In this document: in pieces, positions 12,301 through 24,300 of the stretch
Layout of the letters: each line of letters opens with the position of its first letter
How positions within the stretch are numbered: position 1 is the stretch's first letter
DNA from: Rhyzopertha dominica
Lineage: Eukaryota; Arthropoda; Insecta; Coleoptera; Bostrichidae
NCBI GenBank assembly: GCA_025024175.1
Contig: QCXZ01000064.1
Location: 22,502,286-22,566,285 of the forward strand
Length of the DNA stretch: 64,000 nucleotides
Direction of reading: 5' to 3'
Made by a program: the position numbers and the translations under genes
The notes under the pieces: generated by a model
Database searches by the model: none
Told to the model about the DNA's origin: nothing
The model's input: only the letters and a program-made list of their open reading frames with translations

Positions 12301-15300
12301 AATTACTGTCATAAATGTTGCTGCCTGCACTTCTTTTGGTTTCCTTGTCAGCTGGATTGCAGTAGCAAACCAGTCAAACTGTTGGACCCAGTTTTTCCAT
12401 GTGCTTGACATGTCATTTGTAACGACCAGTTGTTTTTGGTGGACGAATTCCCATTACCCCATTTTGCTCATGCAGTTGAGATTGCTCTTGACTTGAGTTT
12501 GCATCTGTCATTATTTAGATGTAGTTTTATTTTTTTATTATTTTTCACTTTTCAACCACTTCTGACACCATGTAATGTAGCGTAGTATTTGTAATATGTG
12601 CGGGCGTTAAGACTGAACTAAATAACATTTATTCAGATGATAAACTTGGTACAATAACATTCAATAATNAATGCTTGACATATTTCAATTCTCTTGNCTT
12701 GCTGTCAACTGACTTGGCCAACTGCTTATATTATTGGCTTTATGTTACAGTGGTGTATGGTGTAGAAAAACGATATATGCAAAAAGTCGTAAAAAATAAA
12801 AGAAGGTATATTAGGTATTTGAATAGGTACACACCAATGTAGAAATTTTGTTTTTTTATGCAGAATTTGGGTACGACCAATCTTACAACAAAACATACTT
12901 GATATACCTATTTGGTACTGGTAACAGTTTTGTTTGTCAAATGCGACTTGATGATGAATTAAAATACAAATTAACTTTTTTCGAATAGGACCAAAGGCTT
13001 TTGAGTAAGTGCTTGGTTTAGTCGGTCTTCTCATTGAAAAGGTGGATCTGTCAAAAGAACCAATACCTTCTGCAAAAAGGACTAGCCCGAACTAGCTACA
13101 TCATTGAAATTTTACGCACCTCTAGAAAATAACCTCCTGAATACGAATTTGAAATTAGCTTGTTGCGGTCGCGTTTAGTTTTTAAAAAATGAGTGTGCGT
13201 GTAACTTCCTCCTTATAATGTGCAGTGTTACATGCTCCGATCCAAGAGTCCTACGATATGGCCTTTTTCGTCGCTTTTAGATATGTTGAAATAGTTATTA
13301 CCAAACAAATTACTTTTTTGAGCAATTCTAATTTCGTTACAAGTTGAATTCATATTAAATTTAACTCCCGTGTTGTGCACTAAAGTGCAACTCTGCGTTT
13401 GCGACATACCTAATTTGAATTCAAATGAAACCGTCCTAGTCCTAACCTCAAAAAAACTAGCGACACTTTACTGTAGTTCGCAAATTCAAACTTCACGGGC
13501 GACAGCAGATAGTCGCCAGCGACAGAGGGGAATACGCACGAAGACGAAACGCTATTGGTCGGCGAAGTGTCGCCAGCAACACGTCGACGTTCTGTGAATG
13601 CGGCATTACCCTTCACCACCTTGAGACATAAATTTTAGAATTTTTTTCTGGCAAAAGGAGCCAGTAGATACAGAAAAAATATTAATAGCACAAATAATGC
13701 TATTGAAGTTTCATACTAGTGCATTTTAGGTCTAATATATCAATAATACAGTGTTCTTAAAATTTTATACGAAATGCAAATGTATAATAAAAAATAGGAT
13801 TCTCTATTAAAATAATCTTAAATTATATACCTACTCAAAAATTCAAGAAGGCTTCATGTTAACTTTGATGTTAAACATTTTTCTGTATTTTCAAAGATGA
13901 TGTATATTAAATATAAAGAGCTTGCAGTAGTTTCTGCCAGTCAGTATTAATAATTAAATGTCACTTTGGAAGATGTAGTAATGCTAATAAATTATTAACA
14001 TTTTCCTAGGAGTACGGCCTAACAGTTCAAGAAAAGTTAACTATAAGTCAAGGTATTTGCACACCTCTCTTAAAAAAGATCCGTGCTGATCTGCAACGAA
14101 ATATAGAAGAGAGTGGAGAGGAATCTGTCAATAGGCTGAATCCTAGATATTCACATGGTGTTTCAAGTCCCGGGAGACATGTTCGAACACGGCTGTATTT
14201 CACCAGTGAAAGTCATATCCATTCACTCTTAACGGTACTAAGGCATGGAGGACTGTTAGATGTAAGTATATTTTCTATACTGTTTAAACATTTACTTTTT
14301 ATGAAATTCGTTTATTGTTTTTGTGGGATTTGTTCTATGTGGTTTATTTATTTATGTTTATGATGTTTCAGTGATTATTATTTTATATTTCCTTCCATTT
14401 TTGCTCCAGCTTCTTCAGGTTTCTGCCTTTTTATTGTTAAATTGTACATAAATAATTTAATTGTTATATGTACATCACGAGTATCTCTCCTGTTTTGTTT
14501 TAGTGTTACTTTTTCTATTTTTTGACTATTATTTGTTTTTTTTTACGTCTTTTCCAGCGTGTGCATGGTTTCTCTCATTTTGCATATTAATTGTTATATT
14601 TATTAAACTTTTCTTTATTTCTCACATTCTTCAGATTTCTACTCTTTTATTGTTGCATTAAAATTATTTAATTGTTATAGATACATCACAAGTATCACTC
14701 TTGATGATATCTGACACACAAAATGAGAGACACCAAGCACATGCCACAAGCAAAGCAAAATTCAACAAACAATTCTCAACAATAATGAAAAAAGGAAAAC
14801 AAAAGAAGAGTGATACTTGTGATGTACATATAACAATTAAATAATAATTATTTATGTATAATGTAGTAATAAAAAGGCAGAAACCTAATGAATTGGGGGG
14901 GGGGGGAGAAAGAAAAGACAAATATAATAACCACCAAAACGTTATAAACAAAACAAGGATTGCTTTTGAAAAAAAAAACACTTGAACAAGTCGTGCAAAA
15001 GAAATCACCAAACAAGTTATATAAAATTTATTTCCAACAAAAAACGGATGACAGAGTTTCTTCTTATGTTATTAACACATTGTTTTTTCATAAAATTATA
15101 AATAAACAAACAGAATTTTATCTACTGTATTGTTCCGAAACGGACGAAATGACACTTTTTTAATGATGCTACTGTGCAAAAATGGAGAAGGTTCTTTCTG
15201 AGAAATCAATGCAAATTCATTTGGAAGCTTTTAGCCATTGGGAAAGGCATACTCCTAGAAAAAGTCTATCTTCTTAATTACATTTTTTTTCCGTTACTAG

Positions 15301-18300
15301 TAACAGTTATTTTTGCCACAGATAACAAAGGATGAACAGTGGCGTAGAGCAATGGAATATGTTTCCATGGTTTCGGAACTCAACTACATGTCGCAGGTGG
15401 TTATTATGTTATATGAAGATCCAACGAAGGACCCCTGCAGCGATGAAAGGTTTCATGTTGAGCTGCACTTTAGTCCTGGGGTCAACTGCTGTGTGCAAAA
15501 GAATCTACCTCCAGGACCAGGGTTTAGACCACATTCTAGAAATGAATCTGCTGCAAGTAAAACAACAGTAAGTGTGACATTTAAAAATATTTAGTAAATA
15601 TAACTATTTTAAAAGCATCCTCAATAGCCAAGGTGTACAGGACGTTGCAAAATTATTTGGTAAAATTTAGGTATTTATTGGTGACACGAAAAAGTAAAAA
15701 GGTTTAGATAAACATATAAATGCCTTTTTCCTGTTTAAACACTGAGTTGAAAATTGGATATTTGCCATGTATTTATATTTTATTAAATTGCATATTAATA
15801 GGTAGGTAGCGTCTAATCCACAAAACAGCTGTGATAGCTTATAAATTCGAAAAAATGGATCGTAAGGTGTAATTTTAATATTAAAAATGTGAATATTTAA
15901 AGGGACCGCCAAAACGGGAACAAACTGGCCGTGACGTCAAGTGTCTTGTAAATGGCCGCTTGTTTACATCTGGGGTCAGCATGTCACGCGTCAGCCTCAG
16001 CTTGTCAATTTATCAGTTTGTTGTTTGCGTTCATTTTGTGACAGGCGAATTAAAATACGCCAAGAAAAAGTGAAATACTTATGAGTTATGACTTCTGAAG
16101 GCATGTTCATTGTTATGGAATTTGTGTACTGCAATGAGCGGTTCAACGTGGCGGAGATGAGGAACGCAAAGCAACAGCATAAGTTAACCTTTTATCAAAT
16201 TAACGTAGCATTGATAATTTGATCACATTGGGTTGTTGGAAACATACTATTTGTAAACATAAAAATGTAAGAATCAAAAACGTACCCTATTTTTGATATT
16301 TATTTTAGAGGTCAGAATAAATATAAATTGCCATTTATTTTCTGGGCTCTTGCGGCTCGTTTCCGGTCTGGCTAACAGTCGAATATATGGGGAATACCGG
16401 CGTTCTTTATTATAACATTCTTTATTATAACATTTCCCTCTATCAACTTAAAACGCATATAATTTTTCATATCCTCTTCAAGCTATAACAAAATTGAAAC
16501 TGAATGGTAAACATTTATAACCCCATAAAGAATAATAAAACTTACAGTAAGAATTAAGATGATCTTCACAACAGAAAAACAAACTGCGATTTCGGCATAT
16601 CACGTCTAGGGGCCTTAAACAACTTTTTCATACGTTGATAATCTCGAGGAACGGTTACATAAATTTTGTTAGCTGTACTGACTGAAGTACTTTTATAACC
16701 ATGTACAAAACAACACTTGTTTTGTTTTCCATACATAATAAATGCTTGTAAAACTACACAAATTACTTTTTGGTGCGACCTCTTACACCGTCCTTTCAAT
16801 AAACACCATACAAAAGCTTTTCCAATACAAGAATGATACTACACCATTAAACAGCACGCTCCTCGGTAATGTTTACATGACACTTGACGTCATGAATTGA
16901 ATAACCTTGGATAGAAGCGTTTTGGCAGTGACTCCTAAGATTCGAATTTCAGACCTGAAATTCTCTACCTACAAATATTTTTTTTGTTTTTTTTAACATG
17001 GCGTACGATATATATGCACTTCAAGATTCATTTTACGTAATTTTCAAAAAAAAGTGATAATACCCAATTAACCATAACACACTTTTAGATCTTTTGACAT
17101 CACTTACAAGCAAGTTTGTAATACCTTGTTTATGTAAATATTATTGTTGAATTTATTACTATCTAGAATAAATAAGCTGTAGTTCTATAACGTTCTTTGT
17201 ATTTAGAGCTCCAATACAACTGCAACTGCAACTCCTGAGGAAGCTGGCAACCAGTGTATAGACGAAGAAGCGGAAATAGCTACTGATGAGGAACGCCCAT
17301 CAGAACAAACCTCTCCCAGCACTGAAACTAAGAAATTAACATCTGAATCTGAAACTCTGGATGAACCTGATACCGAAGTCTTTTATAGCTACAAGAAAAC
17401 TAGTGATCCAATACCTATAGGGTAAAGCACTTATTTGAATTCATATTTAAAAAATTCTATATAAATTGTTTTGGTGTCATAGAAGTGCTCATACCGTCAG
17501 TGGACACGAAGCCCAACATTTGGCAAAGTGTTTGAACGAAGAACTGGCACAACAACAAGCAGCACGGAGCTTCGGAAATAGAACTTTGAGTCCGGAGCCG
17601 GAGCAGAGATCGCGCAGCTACGAATGCAAGAGTCCACAGACGAAGGGAAAAGGTATTGTGCCAGATATAGTTAACTGTGGGGGTGATTTTCGTGTAATTG
17701 TAAATAGTTTTCCTGAGTATTTCAGAATTGTTGTTAATCACTGACTATGGTTCTTAAAGCTACTTATTTTTTAACTTCAGATGTTTGAAAAATTTGAAAG
17801 CAGTGCTTCCAGCAATTGTCTAATGTTTCATCTTATGTGGGCTTGACCTTCTTTTCTAATTTGAATTACGTGTTTTGTAGTATTTTTTTTCTCACTGACC
17901 GTGTCCCAGTTTATTCATGGATATTTAAAGAACAGTTTGATTCAGCAAACACTATCTTAACTAAGTATGTAATGACTTATTTTTTAATATCTACTGTTTG
18001 TGTGATAGTAATAAAACTGCCACTTTCAAATTTAATTTAAGTTATATACTATGATTTTCTACTGGCAGCAAAAATGGAGATTGACGATAATATTTAGAGC
18101 CAAGTAATTTTTGGAGATCTTGTCTTTATAACAGTATTTTATGGAATGGTACCATTTCCTTTTCAAGAAAAATAATAAACAAAATAAATATAAAAAAAGT
18201 TAAGACAGATTAAAGCAGTTTTTACAGTTTTGTTTTATTAAGACGAGCTGGACCATTTCTGGTCCTATAACAAATAATTGATATTTATTTATCAAAAATG

Positions 18301-21300
18301 CAAAAATTAATTTTTTTAAACCTATAAAAGTTACTACCCGATTTGTTATATATCGTATGAAAGGAAATTTAAATCTATGTGATAAAAAATAATATAGCAT
18401 TGCTATTTAAGAAAATCACATTATCTATGCTAGAAGTTTATCAAAGTTGATGAATTGGTGCATCATTTCCAAAATTAATTTGGGAGATATTTCTAGTGAA
18501 GAAAATAATGGCATTTTTTTCTAAAAGCAATGGTGAAAAACACAACCAAATACCTTATGCAGTTATGAGGATAATGATTTTTTTTTTAATATTTCAATCT
18601 TAAAATTTTATGAAATATCAGCATATATCAAAACCTTTTCATATTTGAGGCACATGTTGCACTAAAATTAAGTGGCTGTTCTGGTTCCGGTGTTCCATTT
18701 AAAATACGAAGTTAGATACTATTTCTTGTATTGTAGGTAGAGTACCCAAATAATAATTAAATATGAACAACTTATCAAAAAAAAGTATTTCGTTTTTGAG
18801 TTATAGCCTTCCAGTTGTACAAAAAAATTAGTTTTATGCACAATGACATTATAAAATGACAATTATAACAAAATTTCTTTGACGTAAACGTCTTTTTATA
18901 GCGTATGGGCTATACTGAAACGTAAAATTAAAAATAATAAATACAAAGCTATGAGCTGATTTAAAGTTTTATCTAAATTATGATGCTTACAATACACTTC
19001 AGTCATGTTTATGTTGTGGCAGCAGGTCGCCTTTTCGGCAGCTTCTTCAGTTCCGATTACCATAATTCTATGAAGATAGTTTATCACTGCCAAAACGTCA
19101 AATGAATAATTATCATTCTGTTTGCTCCCTTTTATCTATACACGTTTCCATAATAACATGCCAATACCTACCAGTTTTTATTTTATAGCACCTCGGACCA
19201 TAAAAATTTTATTATGCCGTTAATACATAATATAAATAACTATTTTGTTAATATATCTGTAAATAATTAAGGTATGTTAGAGTCTTGCCAGCTTTCATGA
19301 TTGATGGCATAGAAACTAAAATTCGTAATGAATACTGGACAAATTAAAAACATCATCATATTGTCAGTGCATTCTTATCTGTTGTCGGTGAAATATATCT
19401 AAAATTCCAGATACCCAATAACTAATAACAAATTTGCATTCTAGCCTGGTGGTGGAAGGAAAGCTTAGGTATTGATTACACCAAAATTTTTTAAAAGTTA
19501 ATAAATTTTTAAATTAGATTAACATTTAAAACATTTAAATGTAATCGAAGATTGTTTTCCACAACCGACATAGAATTTAATCTTATATCTGTAAAATTCT
19601 TTTAACAAATTTAATAAAAATTGTCAATAAGTTTTGACATTTATTGACATTTAAAACATTCAGGTGTAATCAATGATATGAGTTCTTTTTTCACTGCCAA
19701 CTTAGAATAAAAATTTATTGAAATGCTTGTTATTTATTTGGCGACAGATTGCTATACAGTATTGGGTATCCTAATCTCATTCTGTGGAACAGTGTAAAAT
19801 TTAAAATTAATGCCAACTTGAAAATTCTAATCAAACGGCCGATTTTTTAAGTTTTACTAATCAAAATTTGGCTCCGCATTTATACAGCTTTTGTAAATGT
19901 TATCCATCAAAAGAGCTGGCAAAACCTCTAAAGAATTTTTGCATTTATTCATTAAAAATTTGAAATATCTGGCAAAATGTTTCTTTGCTTCTTGGTTAAA
20001 AAATTTGTTAATACAGATTATTAACTGTTTACGGGTTAATGAACAAAAAACTAATGTTTGTCAAACTTTGGAGGATTATGTCAAAAATGAAAAACTTGTT
20101 ATCTAACTTTTTTCAATAAATCATGCTCATTTGGTCCATCAAATCTACAGTTAATCGTTCTGCGTGTAATTGTGGGACACCCTGGATATCCAAATTTTAG
20201 ACATGTAGCTCTGTTAGTTTCTAAATGTGTCGAATAGGCTATTAATGACCATGTATGACGAGTTACCATTATTTTTACTTATTCTTCCTCTTCCTGAATT
20301 TTCAGAATAAATTGGGACATTGTGTTGGTGTACATCAAGTGGAGTGAGATATTTTTATTCTAGTATTCTTGCAAAGATACTTTCATAGCTTTAGGATCTT
20401 AAGTCATTAAGAAATTTATGAACATAGGACAGTTCTCAATCAAACAATTATTGTATCAAAATTTTGGGACATACTGCATGATTTGGTGCTTAACTTGTGA
20501 CTAATCTCTTTGGGCAGCCGATAAACTGCAGTATCAGAGTCTGGATGCAGTAAATGATCAAGGTATGAGAACCAATCAAATTAATTCGTCAAGCCCTCTT
20601 TTCCTTTACCCACCAACAACAAATTAGAAACAACGCTACGGTACCAGTGTATTTTATTTTTGTTTCACGACTTCCAGGTTATCTACACGTCTCTGTATTC
20701 AACTTGATTTTGTTTATGTCCTTTTGTAGTTGCTTTGCTTGTACTCTCTTCAGTGTATCGGGTAACATACAGGCGAGCACAATGTTTTTTTTTTTNTGAC
20801 CCCCGCAGTTCGAGTTTCGGGTCCGCTTAGCATGAGCAAAGTCAAGTTGATGTTGAAGTGACTCATCTGTCGCGTAGTGCTGTACGACTGGTGTTCCAGT
20901 ATTTCACGGAGACACTTCAAACATTTCACGCTCGTTGGAGCGTGTTTAGTGTTCGATGTGCCTCTGTCGCCCTGCTGTCTCCTACTGTTTTGCTCCCTTT
21001 TCTCCGTCTATCTACTTTAAGGTGATTTGAGATCTACCGTGAAAGCTGCAGAATTGTTGAAAGCACTGACTGTGTGTGTTTTTTTTCTGTTGTGTCGTGT
21101 GCTTTTTGCATGAGATTTTTTTTTGTCATGCGTGTGCTTGTCAGATAACTGCATGCTTTGCCATATTCTGAAAAGTAACTGGGTTGCAGTTCTGAATATT
21201 TATGAAATACAATGTAGTTTTTATTCTGTGCTATTGAAATTTGCTTAGTCATAGGAATTGTTAATTTTGAAGAATGCATCGACTGTTTTAAATTTAAATG

Positions 21301-24300
21301 CAAGACTTAAAAGTTTCATTTGTGTATACTACAATTTGTTCTCTTTTTATTCTTCTTAGAACTCTAAAATTACTTTATTTTATGTCATACCTTACATCTG
21401 TATAAATCAAACATTACATATTAAGATTTAAACACAAGCACATTTACTCAAATCGTTAATAGTGATACAAACTTTATTTTTTTGTTTGCATTAATATTAA
21501 TATACAATAGGTAGGCAGCAAAGTGGTGTTGGGAGGAATACACTTTCAAATACTCCTAACATTCTACAAAAACTGTAAGCCGCTTTTAAAAGAAGGTACA
21601 CTGTTTTATAACTCAGGATACTAAGCCATGACCCTTAATACACTTACAAATAAAGTTTTTCCTTATCGTCAATTATTAGGGGTTAGGCTTCGAGTTAACC
21701 AACAGTTAGGAGAAACGTTATTTATAAATATGTGTTAAAGGTCATGGCATAGTGCACCTGGTTATAATGCTGTATGCCTTCTTTCAAGAGCGGCTTACAA
21801 TTTTCGGAGAATGTTATTGAAAGCCCAAAGGCACTTTTCCATTAAGAAGCTCAGCCCTTTTTATTGCCAGACAAGAGANAGTCAAATAAACCCAGTTTAT
21901 TGGCTTTGAACCCATATTAAAAGGTTACTTAAACATTTCTGTAGTTTTTTTTGAATTTTTATCGANAATGTTAGGTTGAGCATCTACGAAAGTTGGCAGC
22001 ATATGAATTACTTTTTTGTTTTCAATTTTTAGAGAAAAAATTATTGTTTATAAAAAAATCTGCATAGCCTCAAATGTAAAATGCAACCATGATGTTAGGG
22101 GTGGGAAATAATTGAGTGAACATGTCGATATATGAAGTTTTTTACAAAAACGCTACTATAGAATTATCGATAGTTTCCTTCAAAACTACACTTATATTAT
22201 TAACAGCGGACTTAAATACTGACTCAATACAAACATTTCAGTGAACTTGCGAAAAAATATTTCTGTATCTCTGCCACTTTGGTACCAGCTGAACAGGTTT
22301 TTTCAGTCTGGAATTATTTTGAGTCAAAAGAGGTCTGTCTAAACTAAAGCTAGAAAATGTAAATATATTAAAATATATAGATAACAATTAGTGAGTAACT
22401 AACTGCTACTGGAAAATAATAAGAATTAATTACATATTTTTTTGAAGGTGTCATTTCTGTTTAATTTCAATAGTACTGTTGTAATAATAGTTTTCTTACT
22501 ACTACAATCGAACTATGGATAATTTTAAAATTCAATNGTTTCCCATTTCTACATCAGGCATCGAAATTTCTAAGTNATGTCAAAGAATATACATTTGGCT
22601 TAAGANCAAGACACCACATTTTTCTATCAGAAAAGTTGCTTTAAATAAAAAACTGTGTTTAAATATTTGAACTTTTCTTAATAAGAGTTTTCGATATTTA
22701 CGAAACATAAGGTGCTTTATAACTCTTCTGCTAAATTTGTATTTTATGACACACTCCGTATATGGTGTACAGATTGCCTTTTACATTTGGGGCCATGCAA
22801 AACTTTATAAACAGTAATTTTTTTCTACAAACTAATAAAAAGGTTCTTCACATTACCAACTTTTGTAGACCAATACTCATCTATTGCTTTTGCCTTAAAA
22901 AATACTCTTAATAAAATTGTAAGTGTTACAAAATGTTTAAGTAACCTTCTGACATAGCTTCAAATTAGGCTGTCCAGAACACTTATTTGTCATCCAGCTG
23001 CCATCTTTAAATGCCCTAATAAGATGGGAAAAACAGTTCGTTTTGGAGAGCCAGTTCGCGCAAACTAGCTCACGCAAGCGAGCCGTTGTTCGTTTCAATA
23101 GTTCGTTCGCGAACTGAAACAACAGCTGTTCTCACCCGAGAGCCATTCTTTTTAACAGTTCGTTCGCGACTGACCCACCTCTACTAATTTAGGTTATGTT
23201 TGTCATCCAGCCGCCATTTTTGACAGTATTCTGGATACGCTGATGTAAACAGCAGGTAAAGTTGTATTATTGTTATTGATTTGAGTAAAATTGATTGTGT
23301 TTAACTCTTAATATGTATATACTGTTTAACTCAAATGCACATAAGGTATGATCCATGCAATATAACTGGAATTCTACATAAAATTCAAAATTAAATTTAA
23401 GATGTGCAACTAAAAATAAAAATTGATGAGCCTGAATGTTATTCTGAAAAATAAATGCTTGAAATTTTAGCAATTTTATTACGACCTTTTTGAGTTCACT
23501 GCGTCTATTATTTAATATACAATTAGATTTAGCAGGCATTTTTCCGTAAATTGCTAAAAATATGCAACATATCGATTCCAACTTACTTTTACCACTGTTA
23601 AATACATGCATACAAAAATTGTGAATACAGAAAATAAAACATGTGACCTTAGTTTTAAGAAGATAATGCTTGAAATCTTGAGGAGTTTTGCAATTGAACT
23701 CAACAAATGGCGCCAAGGTCTTCATAGTATTATGGCCCACCCTCTATGTTTAGTAGTATTTAAGTTATTAAACTTTTTNTTTTTCAAAAATATGTGGTAT
23801 AATGGAGTCATAACATTTGGCAAGCTTATTTGCTTGTTGAGTTTTTTTTTATTATTCATTGTAGAAATTGAGAAATTATAATAATAATTTGGAGGTTATT
23901 TATAATAGAGCACATGTTATTACCCTAATATAATTCCAAGCTCTGTATTTGCTTGGTGTGTAATGTACAGCTGTTGTTGACTAGGTTTGGGTAACTTCAT
24001 GGTCCATGTGTGCGTATGGAGTTGCCTGAAACTAGTCCACAACAACACCAAACAACATACAACCACTGAGAAATATGTTAACTTTCCTTATTAAACGTTG
24101 TCAGGCTTACTTTAATTTTTATAATTATTATTTAAAGGGTCAATATTAACTCAGTATTTCATTTATTGGAACAATTATTAAGAAGTTTGAAATGTTTTGT
24201 GAATTTGTCTGATTTGCTAATTATTATTAATTACATTACATGGTGACAAATTGCACTTTGCCATGTTCTGCGACAATCGAGACAAAAGAACAGGTATCAG

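Larger units (their letters stand above)
8359..12749 (-). mobile_element. Ty3/gypsy LTR retrotransposon, Mag-like, decayed
   Basis: A complete structure on the minus strand. LTRs of 178 and 179 bp start TG and end CA and are nearly identical. GTGGT target duplications lie at 8354-8358 and 12750-12754. A primer-binding site is next to the 5' LTR and a purine tract next to the 3' LTR. Coding order is gag, zinc knuckles, protease, reverse transcriptase, RNase H, integrase, with no env seen. Near-identical LTRs suggest recent insertion, yet the coding frames are broken in several places. The clade call (Mag-like) is from motif style only. Confidence 0.93.
8112..13605 (+). mobile_element. PIF/Harbinger-like element, interrupted by an LTR retrotransposon
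   Basis: Imperfect terminal inverted repeats of about 38 bp: the left starts AGCACCGTTCACAGAACG, and the right, on the minus strand, TGCCGCATTCACAGAACG. About 31 of 38 positions match by eye. Flanking TTA triplets at 8109-8111 and 13606-13608 fit a 3-bp target duplication. Without the inserted retrotransposon it is about 1.1 kb. Subterminal TCGCTGGCGA palindromes occur at both ends. No transposase is recognised, so it is probably non-autonomous. The superfamily call rests on the TTA duplication and terminal style. Confidence 0.65.
14262..15321 (+). other. PPIP5K intron (1.06 kb)
   Basis: Taken up largely by a foldback repeat (14418-14886), a G12 run at 14895-14906 and AT-rich filler. No coding signal. 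Confidence 0.7.
15568..17206 (+). other. PPIP5K intron (1.6 kb)
   Basis: Mostly occupied by the THAP-bearing element at 15901-16935. The flanks are AT-rich with nothing recognised. Confidence 0.7.
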
